From contig JBFWXN010000007.1 of NCBI GenBank assembly GCA_050187415.1, positions 56,422-120,421 on the forward strand: DNA of 64,000 bases. The letters run 5' to 3'. Positions 45,664 to 54,496 of the stretch are shown piece by piece; position 1 is the first letter of the stretch, and each line of letters begins with the position of its first letter. A model generated the notes under the pieces. The model ran no database searches and was not told the origin of the DNA. It was given only the letters and a program-made list of their open reading frames with translations. A program made the position numbers and the translations under genes. The DNA comes from Ga0077555 sp050187415. Lineage in GTDB: Bacteria; Pseudomonadota; Alphaproteobacteria; Rhizobiales; Hyphomicrobiaceae.

Positions 45664-46356
45664 ATGAAAGCCTCTGACGTGATGGCGAGGGACGTCGTTA
45701 CTGTGAACCCGCAGACGACGGTCAAAGAGATTGCGACCTTGATGGCCGAGCGCCGCATCGGCGGTGTGCCGGTGGTCGACGCAGGCGGCAAGCTCGTGGG
45801 CATCGTGAGCGAAACCGATCTGATGCATCGCGTCGAGACCGGAACGGAAAAACGGCGCAAGTGGTGGCTCGGAGCGTTCATCGATTCCGATCGGCTCGCA
45901 CGCGAATATGCCGCCTCACATGCGCGTCGGGCGGCTGACATCATGTCGACCCGCGTGGTGACCGTGGATGCGCATGCAGACCTGGGGTCGGTCGCCGATC
46001 TGCTCGAGCGCCGCAAGTTGAAGCGCCTTCCGGTCGTCGAGGGCGGTCGGCTCGTCGGCATGATCACGCGGGGCGATCTGGTTCGAGCACTCGTCATGCA
46101 GCAGGGGCTCAACGGAGGAGGGGCACCGGCCGATGCGGCGACCGTGCGGCGTGCCATCCAGGACAGGATGCGCCGGGAGTCCTGGCTCGACAGCGCGTTG
46201 GTGAACGTCGATGTGAAGGACGGCGTTGCGCGTCTGAGCGGCTTGGCCGCTTCGGCCGAGCAGCTGAGGGCGCTTCGCCTGCTGGTCGAGGACACACCCG
46301 GCGTTATGGCTGTCGAAGACGGCCTCAGAGTGAAGCCGTCCGCACCGATGGTCTGA
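45664..46356 (+). CDS. Tandem CBS-domain plus BON-domain protein
   Basis: 230 residues from the ATG at 45664. Two CBS motifs (residues about 1-60 and 90-150; KASDVMARDVVTV and AADIMSTRVVTVD) would bind adenine nucleotides. The C-terminal 75 residues form a BON domain (VKDGVARLSGLAASAEQL, DTPGVMAVEDGL). Such proteins are thought to sense energy state. A conserved insertion between CBS repeats (KRRKWWLGAFID) is typical of the family. An FNR/FixK box upstream suggests control by oxygen. Confidence 0.9.
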   Translation: MKASDVMARDVVTVNPQTTVKEIATLMAERRIGGVPVVDAGGKLVGIVSETDLMHRVETGTEKRRKWWLGAFIDSDRLAREYAASHARRAADIMSTRVVTVDAHADLGSVADLLERRKLKRLPVVEGGRLVGMITRGDLVRALVMQQGLNGGGAPADAATVRRAIQDRMRRESWLDSALVNVDVKDGVARLSGLAASAEQLRALRLLVEDTPGVMAVEDGLRVKPSAPMV

Positions 46357-46460
46357 GGCGAAGGGCGGCAGCCGATTTGAAATGCTGCTGGACCGGACCC
46401 GCCTTCGTCTTCATTCTCGCCCGCCGAAATCACCAATCGGCCGGATGAGGAGAGCGGGTC

Positions 46461-48110
46461 ATGACCAGCGCGTTGCGAGGAGCCGACATTGTTGCACGAA
46501 CCCTGGAGCGATTGGGACACACGACGGTGTTCACGCTTTCCGGCAACCACATCATGTCGATCTTCGATGCTGCGATCGAGACGAAGCTTGATCTGATCCA
46601 TACGCGCCACGAGGCGGCAGCGGTGCACATGGCCGATGCTTGGGGTCGGCTCACGGGGGAGCCCGGCATCGCGATGGTGACGGGCGGTCCCGGCCATGCC
46701 AATGCGGTGGGCGCCCTGTTCACAGCGCTCTCGGCGGAAAGCCCGATGGTGCTTCTGTCCGGCCACGCGGCGACGTGGGAGCTTGGACGCGGCGGATTCC
46801 AGGAGATCCGGCAGGCGGACATGGCGGCGCCGGTGGCAAAGGCCTCGTGGACGGCGAAGTCAGCGGCCACGCTCGGTGAAGAGTTGGGCGAGGCTCTCAG
46901 GATTGCGAAGTCGGGCCGGCCCGGGCCCGTGCATCTTTCGCTGCCCTCGGACCTTCTCGATGAAAAGGTCGAATCCAACGCCATTCGCTGGCCCGACACG
47001 AAACTGGTGGGTGAACCCACCCAGATCCCGCTGGCCGACGGCGCGGCCGATGCCATTCTGGCCGTGATCGCGACGGCCAAGCGGCCGGTTATTCTCGCGG
47101 GGCCGCATCTCTCGTCGCGGGAAGGACGTAATCTACTAAGGCGTCTCGAGCAGGCGACCGGTGCGCCCGCAGCGGTGATCGAGAGCCCGCGCGGCGCCAA
47201 CGATGCCACGCTCGGCGCCTTCGGTGATGTGGTCAAGGCGGCGGACCTGGTGGTGCTGTTCGGGAAGGCGCTCGACTTCACCATCAAATGGGCAACGGCG
47301 CCGGCTTTCGCCGAAGGCGTGAAGCTCATCTCGATCGATCCGGACGGGGCACTCGTCGCGCGTGCCGCCGAGGAAAAGGGTGCCGACCTCGCCTTCGGCT
47401 GTGTCGCCGATACGATCCCCGCCGGCGAGACGCTGATTGCGCGCGCTGCTGCCGCAGCGCGAAAGCCGGATGGCGGCTGGCTTAGGGAGGCGCGCGAGTT
47501 GATGGACAACCGGCCGCAGGCGTGGGGCGGCCTGAAAGGCGGATCTCCGGGCCGGTTGCACGCGGCCCAGGTGTTCCGGGCGCTGCGGCCGATCGTGGAG
47601 CGCGATCCCGAGACGATCCTGATCTGCGATGGCGGAGAGTTCGCGCAATGGGGGCAGAGCCTGCTTCCGGTCAATCGCCGACTGATCAACTCGGTCGCGG
47701 GCTCGATCGGCGCATCGCTGCCGTTCGCGATCGCAGGCCGGGTGCACGAGAGTAAGGCGCCCGTGATCGCCGTGATGGGCGACGGCACGTTCGGCTTCCA
47801 CATGTCGGAGTTCGAGACGGCGGTCAGGCACGGCACGCCGTTCGTAGCGATCCTCGGCAATGATGCCTGCTGGAATGCGGAAAGCCAGATCCAGAAGCGC
47901 GACTACGGCGCGGATCGCATGCATGGCTGCGGCCTTTTGCCCGCCCGGTACGATCAGGTGGTCGCCGCCCTCGGGGGGCATGGGGAGTGGGTCGACCGGA
48001 TTGAGGACCTGGTGCCGGCTACAGAGCGGGCGCTGGCGTCCGGAAAGCCGGCCTGCGTCAATGTGCAGATCGAGAGCATAGCGGCGCCCATCATCCGCAA
48101 ATCCGCCTGA
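46461..48110 (+). CDS. TPP-dependent acetolactate synthase-like enzyme
   Basis: 549 residues, with GAGGAG before the ATG. The three-domain layout of the decarboxylase family is present: N-terminal pyrimidine domain with catalytic Glu51 (THTRHEAAAVH region), a central domain, and the TPP-pyrophosphate domain with MGDGTFGFH and GNDACWN. Family members include acetolactate synthase, oxalyl-CoA decarboxylase and benzaldehyde lyase. No regulatory-subunit gene is adjacent, so biosynthetic acetolactate synthase is unlikely. Confidence 0.88.
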   Translation: MTSALRGADIVARTLERLGHTTVFTLSGNHIMSIFDAAIETKLDLIHTRHEAAAVHMADAWGRLTGEPGIAMVTGGPGHANAVGALFTALSAESPMVLLSGHAATWELGRGGFQEIRQADMAAPVAKASWTAKSAATLGEELGEALRIAKSGRPGPVHLSLPSDLLDEKVESNAIRWPDTKLVGEPTQIPLADGAADAILAVIATAKRPVILAGPHLSSREGRNLLRRLEQATGAPAAVIESPRGANDATLGAFGDVVKAADLVVLFGKALDFTIKWATAPAFAEGVKLISIDPDGALVARAAEEKGADLAFGCVADTIPAGETLIARAAAAARKPDGGWLREARELMDNRPQAWGGLKGGSPGRLHAAQVFRALRPIVERDPETILICDGGEFAQWGQSLLPVNRRLINSVAGSIGASLPFAIAGRVHESKAPVIAVMGDGTFGFHMSEFETAVRHGTPFVAILGNDACWNAESQIQKRDYGADRMHGCGLLPARYDQVVAALGGHGEWVDRIEDLVPATERALASGKPACVNVQIESIAAPIIRKSA

Positions 48111-48220
48111 CAGGGGGCGGCGGATAAGCTACTGTGTTGCGGGTGCACCTGTAGTTTCGCCATGCTCTTGTCGCCAATTGCGGCGAGTGTCGCGAAAGCC
48201 CGAAATGTACGGAGTTGGCA

Positions 48221-48484
48221 ATGACGGAAGCGCAGAAAACGGCTCGTGCCGAGCGTAAAGTTCAAGCGATCACTGGATTCTACATTCATATCGCCACATT
48301 CGTGATCGTCATGTTCATGCTGCTCGCGCTCAACTTCACCGACCCGGTCTGGTGGGTGCAATGGCCGCTCGTCGGCTGGGGCGTTGGCGTCGCGGCGCAT
48401 TACTGGTTCGTGTTCGGACAAGGTGCCGACATGCTGGCCAAGTGGCAGCTCAAGAAGATCTACGAGCTGAAGAACCAGATGTAA
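48221..48484 (+). CDS. Small 2TM-domain membrane protein
   Basis: 87 residues from the ATG at 48221, with GGAG six bases before it. A charged N-terminus (AQKTARAERKVQA) is followed by two membrane spans (about 20-42 and 50-68, FYIHIATFVIVMFMLLALNF and WVQWPLVGWGVGVAAHYWFV) and a short Lys/Glu-rich tail. This matches the 2TM domain family seen fused to, or near, sensor kinases; alone its role is unknown. A short inverted repeat TCGCC-AATT-GCGGCGA precedes it. Confidence 0.82.
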   Translation: MTEAQKTARAERKVQAITGFYIHIATFVIVMFMLLALNFTDPVWWVQWPLVGWGVGVAAHYWFVFGQGADMLAKWQLKKIYELKNQM

Positions 48485-48538
48485 CGGTCAGTCGGCGCGA
48501 CGGTCGATCTGAAGACGGCTCAATGCCGCGGTTCCTCA

Positions 48539-49621
48539 TCAGGGCCGCGGCATCTGTCTTATGCGCCAGGTGTTGACGGCGTCGCCGAAATCGAGCCGGG
48601 CCACCGGCTCGAGTGTGAGGAAACGGTTGTGCACGGAGAGCAGGCCTTCGAGCAGACCGTTCCAGGCTTCGAACACGGCGGGAGATTGCCGTCCGAGACC
48701 GCGCCCGAGCCGCCAACCCGAGCGGTGCACCAGCACCCCGCCATCGGCTGCCTCGACGGTTGCCGAATCGCCTTCGGCCGCAGCGAGTTTCAGCATCAGC
48801 GCCGCATATGCCTCCGCCGAGGCGCCCTCGATGCCGAGAAGCGATGCTGTCTCGTGGTAGGACTGCGCGCCGACGAGGCGACCCGTCACCCGACCGAGGA
48901 AGCCTGCTTCCGCAGGTCCGAGTTGCTCGGCGAGACGCGGAAGACCCGACCGGATGTACTCCATCGCATAATTGCGCTCGGCCTTGGCAAGACGCTCGGC
49001 GGGCCAGTCCGCGGCCGGAAGCTTCGGTGCCGCCGCGGGATCGAAGGGGGGCGCGATCTCGCCAGGCCGGTAGATCAGGCGGTCTTCGGGCGCGATGTCG
49101 TGGTCGCGTTCCCAGAAGTAGCCGGCGAATCCATGCTGACCGTCAGTCGTTTGCGCCGTGCAGACGAAACCGAGGCGCGGGTTTTTCAAGCTAACGCCGT
49201 TATGGGCATACCAACCGCGCAGGAAGGCGCGCGAGACTTCGCTCGGGACGCCGCAGATGGCGGCGGACGGATAGATCCAGCGGGGCGGTACGAAATGGAC
49301 CCACGCCTTCTTGTCGGATTCGCGCATGAACTCGACGCGCACGCCGCCGACGGTGTTGGATAGATAGTGGTAGGCTGCACAGGCGACCGCATCGGGCATG
49401 CCGACGAGGCCGAGCTTTTCGAAGCTCGACAGGAATTTCTCGTGATGCTGGTGGCGAAAGACGCGATATACCCACTCGGCTGCGTCAGCCCCGGATCGGC
49501 GCGAGACCAGCGTTAGAATAAGCCCGGTGAAGTAAGTGTGATAGAGTCGGGCCGCGGCCTGCATACCGGCCTCCGGCGTACCCGCCTTCAACTGCGATGC
49601 CGCCGGCATGGTCATGGTCAT
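48539..49621 (-). CDS. Conserved hypothetical protein downstream of pyrE
   Basis: 360 residues. I do not recognise the family. The protein is soluble, with aromatic-rich motifs such as FVPPRWIYPSAAICGVP and HGFAGYFWERDHDI and an N-terminal helical part (ARLYHTYFTGLILTLVSRR). Codon use is like that of neighbours, so it is a real gene. It begins ten bases after the pyrE stop, with the ribosome site AAGGGG at the pyrE end, so it is almost certainly cotranscribed. Several start codons (49621, 49615, 49609) are in-frame. Confidence 0.75.
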   Translation of the reverse strand: MTMTMPAASQLKAGTPEAGMQAAARLYHTYFTGLILTLVSRRSGADAAEWVYRVFRHQHHEKFLSSFEKLGLVGMPDAVACAAYHYLSNTVGGVRVEFMRESDKKAWVHFVPPRWIYPSAAICGVPSEVSRAFLRGWYAHNGVSLKNPRLGFVCTAQTTDGQHGFAGYFWERDHDIAPEDRLIYRPGEIAPPFDPAAAPKLPAADWPAERLAKAERNYAMEYIRSGLPRLAEQLGPAEAGFLGRVTGRLVGAQSYHETASLLGIEGASAEAYAALMLKLAAAEGDSATVEAADGGVLVHRSGWRLGRGLGRQSPAVFEAWNGLLEGLLSVHNRFLTLEPVARLDFGDAVNTWRIRQMPRP

Positions 49622-49631
49622 CGTAGCCCCT

Positions 49632-50213
49632 TCAGCGAAGCTCAGCCGCCGTGACGAGAGCGGCGAACGGGATGCCAGCCTTCGCGAAGGCCTCCGCAGC
49701 GCCCTCCTGCCGGTCGACCATCGTCAGTACCTTGATCACCTCGGCGCCTTCGCCGCGGACCGCTTCGATCGCCTTGATCGACGAGCCGCCCGTCGTCGTG
49801 ACATCCTCGAGGATGACGACGCGCCTGCCCTTCAAGCTGTCGCCGCGCTTCAGGCCTTCGACGAGGCTTTTGGTGCCGTGCTCCTTGGTCTGTTTGCGCA
49901 CAACGAAGGCGCGCATCGGATGGCCACCCGCTTCCCGCGCCGCATAGCTCATGGCGGCAGCCGCGGTGGCAAGCGGGACAGCGCCGAGCTCGAGGCCTCC
50001 GACGAGGTCGGGCCGGTCGGCGCGGAGGGCCTCCGCAATCAGGGCACCGAGCAGGTAAGCGCCTTCCGGATCGAGCATGGTCGGCTTCAAATTGCAGTAG
50101 AAGTCGCTGGTGCGTCCCGAAGCGAGCGTGAACGTTCGGCCGGTCTCGACGGAAAGGGTGCGGATGATTTCGATCAGCCGCTGGCGGCTGTCGGGTGCGG
50201 GCATGTCGGGCAT
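49632..50213 (-). CDS. pyrE: Orotate phosphoribosyltransferase
   Basis: 193 residues from the ATG at 50213, preceded by GAGGA; an upstream frame to 50294 lacks family similarity. PyrE makes orotidine 5'-monophosphate from orotate and PRPP. The PRPP loop VVILEDVTTTGGS, FVVRKQTKEHG, and the start region FTLASGRTSDFYCNLKP (substrate contact) are intact. First gene of a two-gene unit with the uncharacterised protein. Confidence 0.96.
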   Translation of the reverse strand: MPDMPAPDSRQRLIEIIRTLSVETGRTFTLASGRTSDFYCNLKPTMLDPEGAYLLGALIAEALRADRPDLVGGLELGAVPLATAAAAMSYAAREAGGHPMRAFVVRKQTKEHGTKSLVEGLKRGDSLKGRRVVILEDVTTTGGSSIKAIEAVRGEGAEVIKVLTMVDRQEGAAEAFAKAGIPFAALVTAAELR

Positions 50214-50363
50214 CGGCGGCGTCCTCGCGTGGGCGTCGGTCTCTCGAATATGGCGGCTGGTCTCGACTGCGACCGATGGGACCGCAGGTGGCAACTGTCA
50301 AGCGGCGGAGGGGGCAGTCGTCGTCTCGCCTGGGGACGGCCCGGACCTGCGGGGGGCAGCCGC

Positions 50364-51614
50364 CTATCGGGACGGCACTGTCGCCAATCCCTGGATCTCC
50401 TTCAAGCCGATGGGCTTGAAGGGATCGACGAGAGTTCCAGCAACGAGCCCCGAGAGCATTGCCGGCACTGGCGGAACTTTGGCCACCGTTGCCACCAATC
50501 CATCGCGGAGCCAGGGAATGAGGTGGCTGTCGGACTGGTAGAACGGTGTCAATGCGCGCGAGGCGAGCTGAAAGAAGTGGACGTGCCGGCTGCGGCTGCG
50601 CGCGTAAAGGGGGCCGACCTCGGCGAGCGGGCGGTTCGAGGCCATCGCGTGGGCGAGAGCGCGCGCATCAAGAAGGGCCATGTTGGCTCCCTGACCGAGT
50701 TGGGGGCTCGTCGCATGCGCGCTGTCGCCCACGTGGACGACGCCGCCGTGATACGGGCGGCGCAAAGTCAAATGCACATACTCGGCAACGGCGAGATCGG
50801 AAAAGCTCGCGATCTGCTCGAGCAGTGGCGTGGTGGCCGGCCAGAGCGCATGCACACGTGCTTTCCATGCGGCCAGTCCGGCCTCGCGAACGGCCTGAAC
50901 ATCGGCGGTCTTCAGGCTCCAGAAGAAGGCGCAGGTGTGGGCACTGCCGGGCATGGTCCGTCCGGCCGGCATGACGCCGATCATGACGCTCGCGCGCTCA
51001 TAGCGCTGCTCGAGCCGGTCGAAGGCAAATCCGGTCGCCGGCAGACGCAGGGTCGCCCAGAACGCGCCGTAGGCAAACGCCCGAGCGACGGCGTCGGGAT
51101 CGGTCGGATCGCGCAACGGCGAACGGACGCCTGCTGCGTCGACCACGAGGTCGAAAGCCTCGTCGAGGCGCCTCCACTGGCGATCGACCAGCCAGACGCG
51201 GCCTGCCGATGCCTCCGTGCGCGCGATTTCGCTGGCCGTCTCGATCGGAATGTTTGCTGCGCCGACGGCGTCGAACAGAACCTGAAACAGCGCTGCCCGA
51301 TTGACACCCAGGCCGAAGCGCCGATCGCGATACGTGACGTCGAGGATTTTGCGCCCGGATCGAGCGTCGTGGCCAAGCAGGCCGGTTATCCGTTGCCCAA
51401 GCTGCAGGACGTCATCGAGAAGCCCGAGATCGTGCAGAACGCTCATGCCAGTCGGTTGCAGCATGAGACCGGAGCCGACCGGGTGGGCCTCGCGGAAGCG
51501 CTCGAAAACGGTGACGGCATGTCCAAGCCTGTGGAGATAGAGGGCCGATGACAGGCCCGCGACGCCTGCGCCCACGACCGCGATGCGCGCTGATGTGCTG
51601 GTGGTTTCGGGCAT
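50364..51614 (-). CDS. FAD-dependent monooxygenase (salicylate/p-hydroxybenzoate hydroxylase type)
   Basis: 416 residues from the ATG at 51614. The FAD Rossmann motif GAGVAGLSSALYL (N-terminus), the NAD(P)H-related middle motif around VVDAAGVRSPLR, and HVGDSAHATSPQLGQGANM near residue 290 are the three marks of group A flavin monooxygenases. Substrate unknown, likely an aromatic ring. Ribosome site is weak, so the start may be further upstream; the extra N-terminal sequence to 51785 looks non-coding. Confidence 0.87.
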   Translation of the reverse strand: MPETTSTSARIAVVGAGVAGLSSALYLHRLGHAVTVFERFREAHPVGSGLMLQPTGMSVLHDLGLLDDVLQLGQRITGLLGHDARSGRKILDVTYRDRRFGLGVNRAALFQVLFDAVGAANIPIETASEIARTEASAGRVWLVDRQWRRLDEAFDLVVDAAGVRSPLRDPTDPDAVARAFAYGAFWATLRLPATGFAFDRLEQRYERASVMIGVMPAGRTMPGSAHTCAFFWSLKTADVQAVREAGLAAWKARVHALWPATTPLLEQIASFSDLAVAEYVHLTLRRPYHGGVVHVGDSAHATSPQLGQGANMALLDARALAHAMASNRPLAEVGPLYARSRSRHVHFFQLASRALTPFYQSDSHLIPWLRDGLVATVAKVPPVPAMLSGLVAGTLVDPFKPIGLKEIQGLATVPSR

Positions 51615-51773
51615 GAAATCCGCGGGCAGGATGTGGGCAGGCGTCGAGGCTCGATCGGGCGGGGTTGGCTTGGCACATTTCGGTGCCTCCTCGCAATGTG
51701 GCGTCGGGCGTTGTTCAGGGCCGGCCACGACCGGATCGCCATGGGACTTGGGTGAGCCAACAGCGGAACCAGC

Positions 51774-51801
51774 TTGACGGCGCATCGACGGCGCACTTTA
51801 T
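51774..51801 (+). promoter_or_regulatory. Sigma-70 promoter of rnpB
   Basis: TTGACG (51774-51779), 16 bases, then CTTTAT (51796-51801). Start near 51808 agrees with the first paired base of the RNA. Confidence 0.55.
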
Positions 51802-51807
51802 GAAGCC

Positions 51808-52309
51808 GTGTCAGTCGGCTGGACGGTCGCTGCCGGCGCATCTTCGTCGCGAGATGGTCGTGCGCCGGTGGAGGAAAGTCCGGGCTCCATGGATGAACGG
51901 TGGCGGCTAACGGCCGCCGGGGGCGACCCCAGGGAAAGTGCCACAGAGACGATACCGCCTACGGTTGTTGGCGTTTGCGCCTGAGTTGCCCTCGAGGCGA
52001 CCGCGCGGGCGTCGCGCTCCAGTTGCTCAAAAGGCAGCCGCGCCAGCCAGGCAAGGGTGAAAAGGTGCGGTAAGAGCGCACCGCGGCGACGGCAACGTCG
52101 CCGGCAGGGCAAACCCCACCGGGAGCAAGACCAAATAGGGGCGGCGCGTGTGGCGGAGGCAACTTCGGCGCCGAGGCTCATCCAGCCTGCCGCCCGGGTT
52201 GGTTGCTCGAGGCGTCCGGCGACGGGCGTCCCAGACGAATGGCCGTCGCGGAAAGGGACCAGCAATGGAACTTTTCCTGACAGAACCCGGCTTATAGGCC
52301 GACTGACTC
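51808..52309 (+). ncRNA. rnpB: RNase P RNA, type A, with enlarged P9 region
   Basis: The catalytic RNA of RNase P. Universal segments are present in order: GAGGAAAGTCCGGGCTCC (51871-51888), AGTGCCACAGAGAC (51937-51950), GGTAAGAGCGCACC near 52069, GGAGCAAGACCAAATAGGG (52122-52140) and ACAGAACCCGGCTTATAGGC near the 3' end. The ends pair: GTCAGTCGGC (51810-51819) with GCCGACTGAC (52298-52307). Total of about 500 bases is long; the P9 part (51960-52047) is about 88 bases compared with 22 in E. coli. No protein frame here is real. Ends are accurate to a few bases. Confidence 0.95.
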
Positions 52310-52401
52310 ATAATTTGGCGCGGCAAGCGGTGGCTCCGGGAAGTTCGGTTCGTCCCGCAGTCCGCCTCCGGCTGCATTCCCCGTAGTCTGAGAGCTCGAT
52401 C

Positions 52402-53487
52402 ATGAAATCACGTGTGCAAGGCTTCGGCTGGCGCAAGAGGATGGTGGCCGGCGGGCTGCTGGTGGCGGGTTGGCTTATGCTTGTCGCCCCGTCTGTCGCG
52501 TGTGCCGAGACGCAGTCCGCGAAGTTGCTCGGATCGACCGAGCGCCTCGCCGGGGTGAAGAGCTGGGGCTACCAGCTTCAAGGCGCGGATCCGGCGGAGA
52601 TTGCAGCGTCACCTTACGATCTGGTGGTGATCGACTATTCGCGCAACGGCAAGGATGCCCGCCGGTTCACGCCGGCGGAAGTGAAGGCGATGCAGTCCAA
52701 GCCCGACGGTTCGCGGCGTTTCGTGATCGCGTACCTGTCGATCGGTGAGGCTGAGGACTATCGGTACTACTGGGGCCGCGGCTGGGTCGAGGCGGCGCCG
52801 CTGCGTCAGTCGCCGAGCGAATCCGAGACGAAGGAGCCGCCAGCCGGCCTTGCGACAGTGCGCGTGCCGAGGCTCATGGCTCCGTCGTGGCTGGGGCGCG
52901 AGAACGAGCGCTGGCGTGGCAACTATCAGGTCCGGTTCTGGTACTCGGGGTGGCAGGATCTGATCATGCACGGTGAGAACTCGTACCTGTCGCGCATCAT
53001 CTCGGCAGGGTTCGATGGCGTCTATCTCGATCGGGTCGATGCCTATTACGACATCGAGCGAGATACCGAGAGCGCCAAGGAGTGGATGGTCAGCTTCGTC
53101 GCCGAGTTGGCGACTATCGCAAGGCAGAAGAAGCCGAATTTCATCGTCATTCCACAGAATGCCGAGGAACTGCTCACGGAACAGCGCTACCTGGCGATGA
53201 TCGACGGCGTGGCCAAGGAGGATCTGCTCTACGGCAGCGAAGGTGACGGGGAGCGCAATAGCGAGGGCCGGATCGCTCAATCCTCGCAAAAGTTGGCAGC
53301 GGCGCGTGCCGTTGGATTGACGGTGCTCGGCGTCGAGTACCTCAACGACGAGCAAAAAATCAAAAAGGCCGAGAAGGAGCTGCGGGCGCGCGGCATGATT
53401 CCATACTTCGGCCCGCGAGGGCTCGATCGGATGGAAGACCCGCAGGAACCGTCGAAGGAGCCGTCGGGTGGTGCGGGTGACCGCTAG
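52402..53487 (+). CDS. GH114/TM1410-type putative glycoside hydrolase, exported
   Basis: 361 residues. A basic N-terminus and hydrophobic segment (about 14-35, ending ACAET) form a signal peptide. The TIM-barrel pattern of the MJ1477/TM1410 family follows: WGYQLQG, YDLVVIDYSRNG, VIAYLSIGEAEDYRYYW, GFDGVYLDRVDAY (likely acidic active residues) and VIPQNAEEL. Characterised relatives cleave alpha-1,4-galactosaminogalactan. A charged tail with PQEPSKEPS follows. Lies just after rnpB; the pairing seems incidental. Confidence 0.88.
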   Translation: MKSRVQGFGWRKRMVAGGLLVAGWLMLVAPSVACAETQSAKLLGSTERLAGVKSWGYQLQGADPAEIAASPYDLVVIDYSRNGKDARRFTPAEVKAMQSKPDGSRRFVIAYLSIGEAEDYRYYWGRGWVEAAPLRQSPSESETKEPPAGLATVRVPRLMAPSWLGRENERWRGNYQVRFWYSGWQDLIMHGENSYLSRIISAGFDGVYLDRVDAYYDIERDTESAKEWMVSFVAELATIARQKKPNFIVIPQNAEELLTEQRYLAMIDGVAKEDLLYGSEGDGERNSEGRIAQSSQKLAAARAVGLTVLGVEYLNDEQKIKKAEKELRARGMIPYFGPRGLDRMEDPQEPSKEPSGGAGDR

Positions 53488-53541
53488 GACGGGCGCAGTG
53501 GGTCGATCGCAGCCCGCCGCGCCAACGATGGCGCGGGCGCG

Positions 53542-54231
53542 TTACCACCGCAGGATGCGGAACCAGCGGGCCACGTCCAACAGGCTCATGGCGGCGGCGG
53601 CGACGTAAGTCAGTGCCGCGGCGCGAAGGATTTCGCGTGCGGCGCCAAGGTCCCGGTCGCCGACGTAGCGGCCCGCCTTCAGAACGGGTAGCGCCCGGCG
53701 GAAGCTTGCATCGAACTCGACCGGTAGCGTCATCGCGTGCATGACGATCGTCGAGCCGAGCGTCAGCATGCCGATGAAAAGCTGAAGGATCAGCACGTGA
53801 GGCGACTTGAAAACCAGCATCACGATGGGGCTTGCGAGCATTACGCCCATGCCGAGGCGCTCGATGTGGTGAGCTTTCTTGGCGAGCCGCGTGCGGGCTT
53901 GCAGAGGGCGATACTGCGTTGCGTCCTGCATGGCATGGCCCACCTCGTGCGCAGCGACGACGACAGCAGCGAGCGAACGACCGTCGAAGTGTTGGGGGGC
54001 GAGCCGGACCACCTTGGCCTCGGGGTCGTAGTGGTCGCCGAGCGCCGTGGTCTCCTCGACCTTGACATGATAGAGCTTCATCTCGTCCAGCAAATGGCGC
54101 GCGAACTCACCCCCCGTGCCGGGAAAATCCGAGCGTTCGACGGAGTGTCGCTTAAGTACGCCCTTGACCCAGATCTGGGGCAGCAGCGCGAGCCCGAAGC
54201 CGACGATCAGGACTATCAACAGGGCGCCCAA
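53542..54231 (-). CDS. Membrane zinc metallopeptidase (YugP family)
   Basis: 229 residues from a TTG at 54231, preceded by GGAGGAG at seven bases; the frame extends to 54324 but the extra part lacks a ribosome site. Membrane span at the N-terminus, the zinc motif HEVGHAMQ (about residue 94), and two more spans in the C-terminal half (LASPIVMLVFKS and LFIGMLTLGSTIVMHAM regions). Length fits YugP. Substrate unknown. Divergent from parE, with 265 bases in between. Confidence 0.87.
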   Translation of the reverse strand: MGALLIVLIVGFGLALLPQIWVKGVLKRHSVERSDFPGTGGEFARHLLDEMKLYHVKVEETTALGDHYDPEAKVVRLAPQHFDGRSLAAVVVAAHEVGHAMQDATQYRPLQARTRLAKKAHHIERLGMGVMLASPIVMLVFKSPHVLILQLFIGMLTLGSTIVMHAMTLPVEFDASFRRALPVLKAGRYVGDRDLGAAREILRAAALTYVAAAAMSLLDVARWFRILRW

Positions 54232-54496
54232 CAGGCTCTCCTCCGGTTTCACCGTGGATATATGTAGCGTGCTCGTGCAATTGCGATAAGGCCATGCACG
54301 CGTCACTTGTTGCTGACGCCTCAAGCGTGGCCAACCGGCATCGCGCCGAGGGGCGCGGCGACGCTGCTCTTGTCATTCCCAGTCGCGTTGTGCCAGTTCG
54401 TGTGACCTCGTGATCCTGGGGATTCGCCCTACTGGCAGCCCGTGGCCGTTCGCCGCGTCGGCGCTGCACCGGGCCAACAAAGCGGACCGAAAACGC

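Noticed and set aside
49608..51551. 647-codon open frame on the plus strand opposite pyrE and the monooxygenase
   Set aside because: Antisense shadow of two clear genes; composition is Arg/Gly/Ala-rich and without motifs. Long false frames are expected at this GC content.
52057..52386. 109-codon plus-strand frame after the monooxygenase
   Set aside because: It lies within the RNase P RNA gene and has no ribosome site.
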